NCBI GenBank assembly: GCA_025935735.1
Contig: JAICUS010000010.1
Coordinates: forward strand, 1 to 27,756
Length of the DNA stretch: 27,756 nucleotides
Direction: 5' to 3'
Origin: Solirubrobacteraceae bacterium
GTDB lineage: Bacteria > Actinomycetota > Thermoleophilia > Solirubrobacterales > Solirubrobacteraceae
A program made the position numbers and the translations under genes. Below are positions 8,332-16,183 of the stretch, in pieces. The number at the start of each line of letters is the position of its first letter. Within the stretch, counting starts at the first letter, position 1. The notes beneath the pieces were generated by a model, which did no database searches, was not told the origin of the DNA, and was given only the letters and a program-made list of their open reading frames with translations.

Positions 8332-8456
8332 CGGCGCTCGAACATAGAGGACGAGCGCACCGCCTGGAGCGCCCCCGGCGGTCCGGGGACGTACCGGCGG
8401 CGCACCGGACGCCCCGTCCCGGTATATACCCAGAGAGAGTCGGAAGGCGGAGGAGC
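8332..8456. promoter_or_regulatory. Divergent promoter region between GH35 and the GH42-ABC operon
   Basis: This 125-base gap serves both directions. On the minus strand TATGTT (8346-8341) is a good -10 for the GH35 gene. On the plus strand the 10-bp perfect palindrome GGTATATACC (8421-8430) holds a TATATA -10-like core, 26 bases before the GH42 start, followed by GGAAGG and GGAGGAG (8442-8455). The palindrome could be a binding half for a sugar-responsive regulator, but no regulator gene lies nearby. No convincing -35 boxes are visible. Confidence 0.5.
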
Positions 8457-10640
8457 GTGGGAGCAGCAGGTGAGGCCTCGGCGAGCGTCCCGCTCGCCGA
8501 TCAGCAGGACCGCCTCGCGGGCCTTGCCCCGCGGGTCCTGTACGGGGTCGCGTACTACGCGGAGTACCAGCCCTACGACCGGCTGGAGCGCGACCTCGAC
8601 CTGATGGCGCAGGCCGGGCTCAGCGTCATACGCGTGGGCGAGTCCGTGTGGTCGACCTGGGAGCCCGAGGACGGCCGCTTCGAGCTCGACTGGCTCGAGC
8701 CCGTGCTCGACGGCGCGCAATCGCGCGGCATCGCGGTCGTGCTCGGCACGCCGACGTACGCAATTCCGCCGTGGCTCGCGCGAAAATATCCCGAGATCAC
8801 GGCAGAACGACGCACCGGAGCGCGGATCCCCTACGGCCACCGCCAGGACGCCGACTACTCGCACGCGGCGTTCCGCTGGCACGCGGACCGGATCACGCGC
8901 CACGTCGTCGGCCGCTACGCAGCGCACCCCGCGGTGATCGGCTACCAGGTCGACAACGAGCCGGGCATGGAGCTCTTCCACAACCGGGCGGCGTTCCACG
9001 GCTTCGTCGACGCGCTGCGCGAGCGCTACGGCGACGTCGCCACGCTGAACGAGCGCTGGGGCCTCGTGTACTGGTCGCACCGGCTCACCCGCTGGGACGA
9101 GCTGTGGCCGCCGGACGGCAACACCGTGCCCTCCTACGACCTCGCCTGGCGGCGCCACCAGTCCGAGCTCACCACCCGCTTCATCGCCGAGCAGGCGGAC
9201 ATCGTGCGCGAGCTCGCCCGGCCCGACCAGTTCGTCACGACCTGCATGGCGCTGGGCCGGCCGGCGTTCGACCCCGCCGACCTCAACCGCGCGCTGGACA
9301 TCGCGGCGGTCAACCCGTACTACCCGATGCAGGACGCGCTGACGATGCCCGAGCCGCCGCCCGCGGCGGCGCGCAGCCGCCTGGAGTGGTCGGAGCTGTC
9401 GGGCGCGTGGGCGATCCACCTGCTGGCCGACATGACCCGCGGCGCGCGCGACGCGCCGTTCCTGGTGACCGAGACCAACGCGCTGGCCATCGGCGGCTCG
9501 CACTCCAACTACCCCGCCTACGACGGCCAGTGGCGCCAGGCCGCGTGGGCGCTCGTGGCGCGCGGCGCCCGGATGGTCGAGTACTGGCACTGGCACTCGA
9601 TCCACTTCGGCCACGAGACGTACTGGCTCGGCGTGCTCAACCACGACGGCGAGCCCGGCCGCTGCTACGCCGAGGTCGCCCGGATCGCGGGGGAGCTGCG
9701 GCGCGCCGGCACCGCCGTCGTCGACCTCGTGCCGGACGCCGACGTGGCGCTGCTGTACTCGCGGCCGTCCCGCTGGGCGCTGGAGTTCCACCCGCCGCTG
9801 GCCGACCCGGGCGGCGTCGCGCCGGACCGCAACTCCTACGAGCGCATCTTCACCCGCTTCTACGAGGGGCTCTTCGGCGCCGGCATGCAGGCCGACGTCG
9901 TCTACGCGCAGCAGTGGGGCGGCGACCCCGAGCGGCTCGTGGCCCGCTGGCCGGTGCTGGTCGCGCCGGCGCTCTACGTCGCCGACGACGCGCTCCTCGC
10001 CGCGCTGGACGCGTACGCGCAGGCCGGCGGGCACCTCGTGCTCTCCTTCCGCGGCGCCTACGCCACCGAGGAGGCCCGGCCCCGGCCCGCGGTCATGCCC
10101 GGCCCGCTGCGCGCGGCCGTCGGGGCGAGCTATGGCGAGTACACCAACCTCGCCGCCGATGTCCCCGTCCGTGGCGGCTCCGGGTTCGAGCCGCCGCCGG
10201 GGGCGAGCGCGACGGCCTGGGCCGACGCGCTGGAGCCCGAGGGGGCGGACACGCTCGTGCACTACGCGCACCCGCACCTCGGGCGCTGGGCCGCGGTGAC
10301 GACGCAGACGCGGGGACGCGGGCGCGTGACCTACGTGGGCACGCTGCCCGACCGGGCGCTGGCCGTGGCGCTCGCCCGCTGGCTACGGCCCGCGGAGGAC
10401 ACCTGGGCGGCGCGCCCGAAAACGGTCACGGTGACCGGCGCGCGCAATCGGGAGGGGGAACGCCTGCGGTTCGTGTCGAACTGGTCCTGGGAGCCCGCAC
10501 GGGTCCCGGTTCCGGCGGCCATGAAGGACCTGCTGTCCGAGCGGAGCGTCCCGGCGGGCGCCGAGCTGGAGCTGACGGCATGGGACGTCCGGGTGCTCGT
10601 CGAGCAGCCCGGGGAGGAGAACAACCAGGGGAGGAGCTGA
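8457..10640 (+). CDS. GH42 beta-galactosidase
   Basis: The product is 727 residues, close to the usual 650-700. The N-terminal barrel starts at about 27 with YGVAYYAEYQP and DRLERDLDLMAQAGLSVIRVGE, a signature of GH42. The acid/base is E168 in GYQVDNEPG, and the nucleophile is E339 in LVTETNAL. A Rossmann-like trimerisation domain follows (about 420-620: ADVALLYSRPSRWALEF, GGHLVLSFRGAYATEE), then a small beta domain. There is no signal peptide, so the enzyme is cytosolic and should split beta-galactosides brought in by the transporter encoded just after it. The GTG start sits directly after GGAGGAG, with GGAAGG nine bases upstream as the better-spaced site. The stop overlaps the next start by one base (TGATG), so it heads a four-gene operon with the importer. 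Confidence 0.95.
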   Translation: MGAAGEASASVPLADQQDRLAGLAPRVLYGVAYYAEYQPYDRLERDLDLMAQAGLSVIRVGESVWSTWEPEDGRFELDWLEPVLDGAQSRGIAVVLGTPTYAIPPWLARKYPEITAERRTGARIPYGHRQDADYSHAAFRWHADRITRHVVGRYAAHPAVIGYQVDNEPGMELFHNRAAFHGFVDALRERYGDVATLNERWGLVYWSHRLTRWDELWPPDGNTVPSYDLAWRRHQSELTTRFIAEQADIVRELARPDQFVTTCMALGRPAFDPADLNRALDIAAVNPYYPMQDALTMPEPPPAAARSRLEWSELSGAWAIHLLADMTRGARDAPFLVTETNALAIGGSHSNYPAYDGQWRQAAWALVARGARMVEYWHWHSIHFGHETYWLGVLNHDGEPGRCYAEVARIAGELRRAGTAVVDLVPDADVALLYSRPSRWALEFHPPLADPGGVAPDRNSYERIFTRFYEGLFGAGMQADVVYAQQWGGDPERLVARWPVLVAPALYVADDALLAALDAYAQAGGHLVLSFRGAYATEEARPRPAVMPGPLRAAVGASYGEYTNLAADVPVRGGSGFEPPPGASATAWADALEPEGADTLVHYAHPHLGRWAAVTTQTRGRGRVTYVGTLPDRALAVALARWLRPAEDTWAARPKTVTVTGARNREGERLRFVSNWSWEPARVPVPAAMKDLLSERSVPAGAELELTAWDVRVLVEQPGEENNQGRS

Positions 10641-12013
10641 TGAGGAACAGCTCACATCGCGTGACGGCGCTCGCACTGGCGGCGTGCCTGTCATTGGCAT
10701 CGGTCGTCGCAGCCTGCGGCGGGGGAGGTGGCTCGAGCGGCAACAGCGGCAGCTCGGGCGGCAGCTCCACCAAGAAGGTCGACATGGCGGCCGCGCTCAA
10801 GAAGCCGGCCAACATCACGGTGTGGGCGTGGACGCCCGGCACCGCCGATGCCGTGAAGGCGTTCGAGCAGAAGTACCCGAACATCAAGGTCAACCTGCAG
10901 AACGTCGGCCAGGGGCCGCCGCACTACCGCAAGCTGCGCACCGCGCTGCAGTCGGGCAAGGGCCTGCCGGACGTGGCTCAGATGGAGTTCCAGTACATCC
11001 CGAGCTACACACTGACCAAGAGCCTGCTCGACCTCACGCCATACCTGCCGTCGAACTTCCTGTCCAACTATCCCGAGTGGATCCAGAAGCAGATCAACCT
11101 CAACGGCGCGACCTACGGCGTGCCGTGGGACAGCGGTCCGCTGGCGTTCATCTACCGCAAGGACCTCCTGGACAAGGCGGGCATCAAGACGCCGATCGCC
11201 ACGTGGGACGACTTCGCCAAGGCCGCGGTCAAGTACCACCAGGCCGATCCGAAGTCGTATCTGGTCAACCTGCCGGGCGCGCAGACCGGCCAGTGGCTGG
11301 CGCTGTTCTGGCAGAACGGCGCGCACCCGTTCACCAGCGACCCGAACAACATGAAGGTCGACCTGACGAGCCCGCAGGTCAAGCAGGTCACCCAGTACTG
11401 GGACAAGCTGTTCGCGAACGGCTCGATCTCGCACGACCCCGACTTCACGGACGCCTGGTACCAGGGGTTCGCGAAGGGCAAGTACGCGGGCTGGCTGTCC
11501 GCGGCCTGGGGCCCGATCTTCCTGCAGACCTACACCAAGAGCTCCAAGGGTCAGTGGCGCGCCCAGCCGCTGCCGGTGTGGAACGCGGGGGACAAGACCT
11601 CGGCGAACTGGGGTGGCTCGACGCTCGCCGTCATGAAGGCCAGCAAGTACCCGGCGGCAGCGACCGAGTTCGCCCGCTTCATCCTGACGGACCCGAAGCT
11701 CCAGCAGATGTGGGCGTATCAGCGCTTCCTGTTCCCGACGCTGAACTCGATGCTCAACAACTCCGCCTGGCAGAACAAGGCCTATCCGTTCTACGGCGGC
11801 CAGGCGGTGAACAAGGTCTACGCCGACATGGCGAGCCTGGTCGACAAGAACTGGCAGTGGCCGCCGATCTTCGATTACGTGGCCACCCAGGGCGACGACA
11901 TCAAGGGCAAGTCGGTCGACGCGGGCAAGGGTGCGACGGCCGCCCTGCAGCCGTGGCAGAACGCCGTCGTCAACTACGCCAAGCAGCAGGGGCTGACCGT
12001 CCAAGGTCAGTAG
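10640..12013 (+). CDS. ABC sugar transporter substrate-binding lipoprotein
   Basis: The product is 457 residues. A lipoprotein signal peptide ends in VVAAC, with C26 as the lipidated cysteine, followed by a Gly/Ser-rich linker (27-45). The mature part is a family 1 extracellular solute-binding protein (MalE/UgpB type): ITVWAWTPGTADAVKAFEQKYPNIKV, a LRTALQSGKGLPDVAQMEF strand-helix unit, YGVPWDSGPLAFIYRKDLLDKAGI, and GGSTLAVMKASKYP. Tryptophans in the mature domain suit stacking on sugar rings. It should present oligosaccharides, probably galactosides, to the two permeases downstream. GGGGAGG at 10628-10634 is its ribosome site, inside the end of the GH42 gene. A very strong hairpin follows its stop and separates it from the permease genes. 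Confidence 0.95.
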   Translation: MRNSSHRVTALALAACLSLASVVAACGGGGGSSGNSGSSGGSSTKKVDMAAALKKPANITVWAWTPGTADAVKAFEQKYPNIKVNLQNVGQGPPHYRKLRTALQSGKGLPDVAQMEFQYIPSYTLTKSLLDLTPYLPSNFLSNYPEWIQKQINLNGATYGVPWDSGPLAFIYRKDLLDKAGIKTPIATWDDFAKAAVKYHQADPKSYLVNLPGAQTGQWLALFWQNGAHPFTSDPNNMKVDLTSPQVKQVTQYWDKLFANGSISHDPDFTDAWYQGFAKGKYAGWLSAAWGPIFLQTYTKSSKGQWRAQPLPVWNAGDKTSANWGGSTLAVMKASKYPAAATEFARFILTDPKLQQMWAYQRFLFPTLNSMLNNSAWQNKAYPFYGGQAVNKVYADMASLVDKNWQWPPIFDYVATQGDDIKGKSVDAGKGATAALQPWQNAVVNYAKQQGLTVQGQ

Positions 12014-12024
12014 GACCACCGCCC

Positions 12025-12054
12025 GCCCGTCCCGCCGTTCGCGGCGGGGCGGGC
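12025..12054 (+). terminator. Strong intra-operon hairpin with TTCG loop (partial terminator or mRNA stabiliser)
   Basis: A 13-bp stem (12025-12037 with 12042-12054, one G-T wobble) closes on the tetraloop TTCG. It begins 11 bases after the binding-protein stop and ends 22 bases before the permease ATG. No T-tract follows. Such structures between malE-type and malF-type genes are known to keep the binding protein more abundant than the permeases, by stabilising the upstream mRNA or by partial termination; that role here is inference. Confidence 0.75.
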
Positions 12055-12076
12055 CGGGTGGGAGGCTTCTCACGCC

Positions 12077-13015
12077 ATGACCGAAGCAACCGTCACCTCC
12101 GTCAATACCACCACCCGGCGCGTGCCGGGCGGCCGGGCCAAGGCGCATCGGCACGGCCTCGCGGGGTTCCTGTTCACCCTGCCGTTCATGGTGCTGTTCC
12201 TCGCGTTCTTCATCGCACCGTTGATCTACGCGGCCTATCTGAGCCTGTACCGCCAGCAACTCATCGGCGGGAACTCGTTCGTCGGCCTGCAGAACTACGC
12301 GGATGGCCTGAAGGACTCCGCGTTCCTGCACGGCGTGGGGCGCGTCGCGCTCTACATGGTCGTGCAGGTGCCGATCATGCTGTTCCTGGCGCTCGTGTTC
12401 GCGCTGATCCTCGACTCCGGCCGGACGTGGCTGGGCAAGGTGTTCCGGGTCGGCTTCTTCGTCCCCTACGCCGTGCCCACCGTCATCGCCGCGCTCATGT
12501 GGGGCTTCCTGTACGGCCGCGACTTCGGGCCGTTCGCGGACGTGGCGAACAAGATCGGCGTGTCGCCGCCCAACTTCCTGGGGTCCAGCACGATGCTGTG
12601 GTCGATCGCCAACGTCGCCACGTGGACGTGGACCGGCTACAACATGATCATCTTCTACGCGGCGCTGCGCGCCATCCCGGCCGAGCTGTATGAGGCGGCA
12701 GCGGTGGACGGCGCGGGGCCGGTGCGCACCGCGCGTTACATCAAGCTGCCGCTGCTCCGGCCGGCGCTGCTGCTGACCACGATCTTCTCGGTGATCGGCT
12801 CCTTCCAGCTGTTCGCCGAGCCGCAGATCTTCTACGCGATCGCGCCGCAGGTGATCGGCAAGTCGTACACGCCGAACCTGTACGTGTACAACCTCGCCTT
12901 CGACGACCAGCGGCTCAACTACGCGGCCGCGCTGTCGTTCCTGCTCGGGGCCGTGGTGTTCGTCGTGTCGTTCGCCGTGATGTACCTGTCCCGCCGGCAG
13001 GAGAAGTGGTCATGA
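12077..13015 (+). CDS. ABC sugar transporter permease, MalF/UgpA type
   Basis: The product is 312 residues, with a short hydrophilic N-terminus and six predicted membrane segments at about 31-55, 91-115, 124-148, 175-200, 231-254 and 287-306. The cytoplasmic EAA loop that docks the ATPase reads YEAAAVDGAGPVRTARYIKLP (from about 205), with the conserved EAA and G. This is the first permease of a carbohydrate CUT1 importer and forms the channel with the second permease. The ATG at 12077 follows GGGAGG at about 12 bases. It overlaps the next gene by four bases (ATGA). It is the third gene of the GH42-binding protein-permease-permease operon; no ATP-binding subunit is encoded in the window, so it likely uses a shared MsmK/MsiK-type ATPase from elsewhere. 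Confidence 0.94.
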   Translation: MTEATVTSVNTTTRRVPGGRAKAHRHGLAGFLFTLPFMVLFLAFFIAPLIYAAYLSLYRQQLIGGNSFVGLQNYADGLKDSAFLHGVGRVALYMVVQVPIMLFLALVFALILDSGRTWLGKVFRVGFFVPYAVPTVIAALMWGFLYGRDFGPFADVANKIGVSPPNFLGSSTMLWSIANVATWTWTGYNMIIFYAALRAIPAELYEAAAVDGAGPVRTARYIKLPLLRPALLLTTIFSVIGSFQLFAEPQIFYAIAPQVIGKSYTPNLYVYNLAFDDQRLNYAAALSFLLGAVVFVVSFAVMYLSRRQEKWS

Positions 13016-13941
13016 CCGCCGTCCCGACCGCCACCCCCGACCGCGTCGCCCCCGAGGCGACGACCAAGGTGCGCCGGCGGCGCGCGGGCATCGCGCCGGG
13101 GACCGGGCACGCCGTCGTGCCGACGCTGTTCATGCTGGCGTTCCTGGTCTACTTCCTGATGCCGCTGTTCTGGCTGTTCGTCTCGTCCACCAAGTCGCTG
13201 ACGGACCTGTTCGACTCCTTCGGCCTGTGGTTCCGGGGGTTCCACCTCGGCCAGAACATCAGCGACACGTTCTCCAAGGACGGCGGCGTGTTCCTGACGT
13301 GGGTCCGGAACACGGCGGTGTACTCGATCGTCAGCGCCGGCGGGGCCGCGCTGCTGGCCGCGATGGCCGGTTACGGCTTCGCCAAGTTCCGCTTCCGCGG
13401 CAAGAACCTGCTGTTCTGGTTCGTGCTCGGGTCGGTGATGGTGCCGCAGACGGCGCTGGCCATCCCGACGTACCTGCTGTTCAGCAAGGTCGGGCTGATC
13501 AACAACCCGCTGTCGTTCATCCTGCCGTCGCTGGTGAGCCCGTTCGGGATCTACCTGATGCGCATCTACGCCGAGTCGGCGGTGCCGTCGGAGCTGATCG
13601 AGGCGGCGCGGATCGACGGCGCCGGCGAGTGGATGATCTTCCGGCGGATCGCGTTCCGGCTGCTCGCCCCCGGCTTCGTGACGGTCCTGCTGTTCACGTT
13701 CGTGGCGACGTGGAACAACTACTTCCTGCCGCTGGTGCTGTTCTCCGACGAGAAGTGGTATCCGCTGACCGTCGGCCTGGCGCAGTGGAACGCGCAGGCG
13801 ACCGCGGGCGGCGGCGCGACCGCGGCGTTCAACCTGGTGATCACCGGCGCGCTGATCTCGGTGGTGCCGCTGATCATCGCGTTCCTGTTCCTGCAGCGCT
13901 ACTGGCAGAGCGGGCTGTCCACCGGCAGCGTGAAGGGCTGA
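13012..13941 (+). CDS. ABC sugar transporter permease, MalG/UgpE type
   Basis: The product is 309 residues from the ATG at 13012, which has AGGAGAAG (12999-13006) five bases upstream and overlaps the previous stop; an in-frame GTG six bases earlier lacks that spacing. A basic N-terminal tail (VRRRRAG) precedes six membrane segments. The EAA loop reads EAARIDGAGEWMIFRRIAFR from E197, and the C-terminus is hydrophobic and ends in FLQRYWQSGLSTGSVKG, the usual end of MalG-type permeases. It pairs with the upstream permease to import a carbohydrate. It is the last gene of the operon; a bidirectional hairpin lies directly after its stop. Confidence 0.94.
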   Translation: MTAVPTATPDRVAPEATTKVRRRRAGIAPGTGHAVVPTLFMLAFLVYFLMPLFWLFVSSTKSLTDLFDSFGLWFRGFHLGQNISDTFSKDGGVFLTWVRNTAVYSIVSAGGAALLAAMAGYGFAKFRFRGKNLLFWFVLGSVMVPQTALAIPTYLLFSKVGLINNPLSFILPSLVSPFGIYLMRIYAESAVPSELIEAARIDGAGEWMIFRRIAFRLLAPGFVTVLLFTFVATWNNYFLPLVLFSDEKWYPLTVGLAQWNAQATAGGGATAAFNLVITGALISVVPLIIAFLFLQRYWQSGLSTGSVKG

Positions 13942-13951
13942 CGCGTTTCGT

Positions 13952-13981
13952 GAACGGCCGGCTCACTCCGGCCGGCCGTTC
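13952..13981. terminator. Bidirectional terminator-like hairpin between the permease and GH1 genes
   Basis: GAACGGCCGG (13952-13961) and CCGGCCGTTC (13972-13981) make a perfect 10-bp stem with a 10-base loop. It starts 10 bases after the permease stop and straddles the stop codon of the convergent GH1 gene, so the last GH1 codons are part of the stem. It could end transcription from both sides. Confidence 0.65.
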
Positions 13982-15321
13982 GCCCGCGTCACCTCGCCGT
14001 ACCAGCGCGCGCTGTCCTTCGGCGTGCGCTCGAGCGTCTCGTAGTCGACGTGGATGAGCCCGAAGCGCTTGGCGTAGCCCAGCGCCCACTCGAAGTTGTC
14101 CAGCAGCGACCAGACGAAGTAGCCGCGCAGGTCGACGCCATCGGCGATCGCCCGGTGCGCGGCGCGGAAGTGGGCGTCGAGGTACTCGATCCGCTGCGGG
14201 TCGTGGACCTGGCCGTCCGGGCCCTTCTCGTCCGCGAACGCCGCGCCGTTCTCGGTGACGTAGAGCGGCGTCCCGGGGTAGTCGCGGGCGACCCGGGTCA
14301 GGATGTCGTAGAGGCCGCCGGCGTCGATCTCCCAGCCCATCTCGGTCCGCGGCAGGCCGCGCGACACCTTCTCGATGTCCTCCTGGCCCACCCATTCCGA
14401 GGGCCGGTCGCCCGCTCCGGCGCGCACGACGGTGCGGAAGTAGTAGTTGACGCCCAGGAAGTCGAGCGGCACGTGGATGCGCTGCTCGTCGCCCGCTCGG
14501 ATGTGCGCGCCGTCGCTGACCGCGCGCACGTCCTCCAGCACGTCGGCGGGGTAGGCGCCGCGCAGCAGCGGGTCGAGGAAGATGCGGTTGGAGAGCCCGT
14601 CGCCGCGGCGCGCGGCGTCCTGGTCGGCGGGGTCGTCGCTCGCCGCGTCGACCGGATGGAGGTTCAGCGTGATGCCGTACCGGCAGTCCCCGTCGTCCTG
14701 CGCGCGCATCGCCTCGATCGCCAGGCCGTGGCCGAGCATGAGGTGGTGCGCCGCGCGCAGCGCCGCCTCGCCGTCGATCAGGCCCGGGGCGTGGCGGCCG
14801 GTGGCGTGGCCGACGAACGCGGCCACCCACGGCTCGTTGAGCGTCGTCCAGTGCTTGACGCGGTCGCGCAGCCGCGCGTGGACCGCGGCCGCGTACTCGG
14901 CGAAGCGCTCGGCGGTGTCGCGCGCCGGCCAGCCGCCGCGGTCCTGCAGGACCTGGGGGAGGTCCCAGTGGTAGAGGGTCACCCACGGCTGGATGCCCTT
15001 GGCCAGCAGCGCGTCGATGAGCCGCGAGTAGAAGTCCAGGCCGGCCTCGTTGATCGTCCCGCCGCCGTCGGGCGCCAACCGCGGCCAGGCGAGCGAGAAG
15101 CGGTACCAGCCGACGCCGAGGGAGGCCATCAGGTCGACGTCCTCCGCGTAGCGGTGGTAGTGGTCGTCCGCCACGTCGCCGGTGTCGCCGTCGCGGACCT
15201 TGCCGGGCGTGTGCGAGAACGTGTCCCAGATCGACGGCGCCCGGCCGTCCTCCGCGACCGCCCCCTCGATCTGATAGCTCGCCGTCGCGGTGCCCCAGGC
15301 GAATCCCTCGGGGAACTGCAC
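13963..15321 (-). CDS. GH1 beta-glucosidase/beta-galactosidase-type glycosidase
   Basis: The product is 452 residues, the standard GH1 length. It begins FPEGFAWGTATASYQIEG, the N-terminal GH1 signature, and has the acid/base E163 in TLNEP and the nucleophile E357 in YVTENG. The aglycone-side motif WSLLDNFEWALGY (404-416) is intact. There is no signal peptide, so it is cytosolic and acts on beta-linked glucosides, galactosides or fucosides; the exact preference cannot be read. The GTG at 15321 is the only start that agrees with the family N-terminus. The open frame continues upstream without a stop, but that part is only the antisense of the neighbouring gene. No Shine-Dalgarno is present; a -10-like TAACAT eight bases before the GTG suggests a leaderless message. 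Confidence 0.94.
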   Translation of the reverse strand: MQFPEGFAWGTATASYQIEGAVAEDGRAPSIWDTFSHTPGKVRDGDTGDVADDHYHRYAEDVDLMASLGVGWYRFSLAWPRLAPDGGGTINEAGLDFYSRLIDALLAKGIQPWVTLYHWDLPQVLQDRGGWPARDTAERFAEYAAAVHARLRDRVKHWTTLNEPWVAAFVGHATGRHAPGLIDGEAALRAAHHLMLGHGLAIEAMRAQDDGDCRYGITLNLHPVDAASDDPADQDAARRGDGLSNRIFLDPLLRGAYPADVLEDVRAVSDGAHIRAGDEQRIHVPLDFLGVNYYFRTVVRAGAGDRPSEWVGQEDIEKVSRGLPRTEMGWEIDAGGLYDILTRVARDYPGTPLYVTENGAAFADEKGPDGQVHDPQRIEYLDAHFRAAHRAIADGVDLRGYFVWSLLDNFEWALGYAKRFGLIHVDYETLERTPKDSARWYGEVTRANGRPE

Positions 15322-15345
15322 GGCGCGCGATGTTAACGTGCCGGC
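15322..15345. promoter_or_regulatory. 24-base divergent promoter with back-to-back -10 elements
   Basis: The gap between two GTG starts contains ATGTTAACGT (15330-15339). Read rightward, TAACGT (15334-15339) is six bases from the GTG at 15346; read leftward, TAACAT (15335-15330) is eight bases from the GTG at 15321. Neither gene has a Shine-Dalgarno. Both spacings fit leaderless transcripts beginning at or near the start codons. The central GTTAAC could instead be a half-site for a LacI-type regulator. Confidence 0.45.
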
Positions 15346-16182
15346 GTGCGCCTCGCCTCGCCGCTGCCGCCGACGTGGGACTCGCCGGGCGGCTGGATCG
15401 ACGCGCTGCGGCGGCACGGGTTCCGCGCGGCGTACTGGCCGCTGCCGGATGACGCCGGCGGCGATGTGGTGGACGCCTACGCGTCGGCGGCTCGCGCGGC
15501 GGGCATCGTGATCGCCGAGATCGGCGCCTGGCACGCGAACCCGCTCAGCCCCGACGACGCGACCCGGGCGCGCGGGGTTGAGCGCTGCCGCGCGCAGCTG
15601 GCGCTGGCCGAGCGGGTCGGCGCCCGCTGCTGCGTCAACGTCGCCGGCTCGCGCGGCGACGCGTGGGACGCGCCGCACCCGGACAACCTGAGCGCGGACA
15701 CGTTCGCGCTGATCGTCGACACGGTGCGCGAGATCCTCGACGCCGTGCAGCCGGCGCGGACCTACTTCACGCTCGAGCCCATGCCCTGGACGCTGCCGGA
15801 CTCGCCCGACAGCTACCTCGCGCTGCTGCGGGCGATCGACCGGCCGCGCTTCGCCGCCCACCTCGACCCGGTCAACTTCGTCAACTCGCCGGCGAAGCTC
15901 TATGACAACGCGGCGCTGCTGCGCGAGTGCGTCGCCAAGCTCGGCCCGCACATCCGCAGCGTGCACGCCAAGGACATCGCGCTCGAGCCGCGGCTGACCG
16001 TGCACCTGCAGGAGGTGCGCCCCGGCCTCGGCGTGCTCGACTTCCGCGTGCTCCTGACCGAGCTGGACCGGCTCGACCCAGACACGCCGGTCCTCGTCGA
16101 GCACCTGGGCAGCGACGCCGACTACGCGGCGGCGGTCGCGCATATCCGCGGCGTCGCCGGCGCGCTCGGCGTCGACGTGTGA
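15346..16182 (+). CDS. Xylose isomerase-like TIM-barrel protein (sugar phosphate isomerase/epimerase family)
   Basis: The product is 278 residues. The family's metal site is complete: E144 (FTLEPMPW), D174 (AAHLDPVNF), H207 (SVHAKDI) and E252 (VLVEHLG), each at the end of a barrel strand. It belongs to the xylose isomerase-like AP2/IolE-type group, which covers sugar epimerases, isomerases and dehydratases; the substrate is not predictable. The start is a GTG with no ribosome site, 24 bases from the divergent GH1 start. It ends one base before the stop of the convergent PhyH gene. Placement between glycosidase and dehydrogenase genes suggests it rearranges a sugar released by the glycosidases. 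Confidence 0.85.
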   Translation: MRLASPLPPTWDSPGGWIDALRRHGFRAAYWPLPDDAGGDVVDAYASAARAAGIVIAEIGAWHANPLSPDDATRARGVERCRAQLALAERVGARCCVNVAGSRGDAWDAPHPDNLSADTFALIVDTVREILDAVQPARTYFTLEPMPWTLPDSPDSYLALLRAIDRPRFAAHLDPVNFVNSPAKLYDNAALLRECVAKLGPHIRSVHAKDIALEPRLTVHLQEVRPGLGVLDFRVLLTELDRLDPDTPVLVEHLGSDADYAAAVAHIRGVAGALGVDV

Positions 16183-16183
16183 G

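Noticed and set aside
5440..8604. A 1054-residue plus-strand open frame opposite the GH35 gene
   Set aside because: Composition is that of an antisense shadow (Arg/Ala/Val repeats); the minus strand encodes a full GH35 with both catalytic glutamates.
8196..10277. A 693-residue minus-strand open frame opposite GH42
   Set aside because: No domain signature, Arg/Val/Gly-rich shadow; it would also cover the divergent promoter region.
15330..15339. ATGTTAACGT as a full LacI-family operator
   Set aside because: Only one half resembles such operators; the expected mirror half is missing, so the -10 interpretation is preferred.
15322..16143. N-terminal extension of the GH1 open frame to 16143
   Set aside because: The GH1 family N-terminus begins at the GTG at 15321; the extension is the antisense of a TIM-barrel gene with all four metal ligands.
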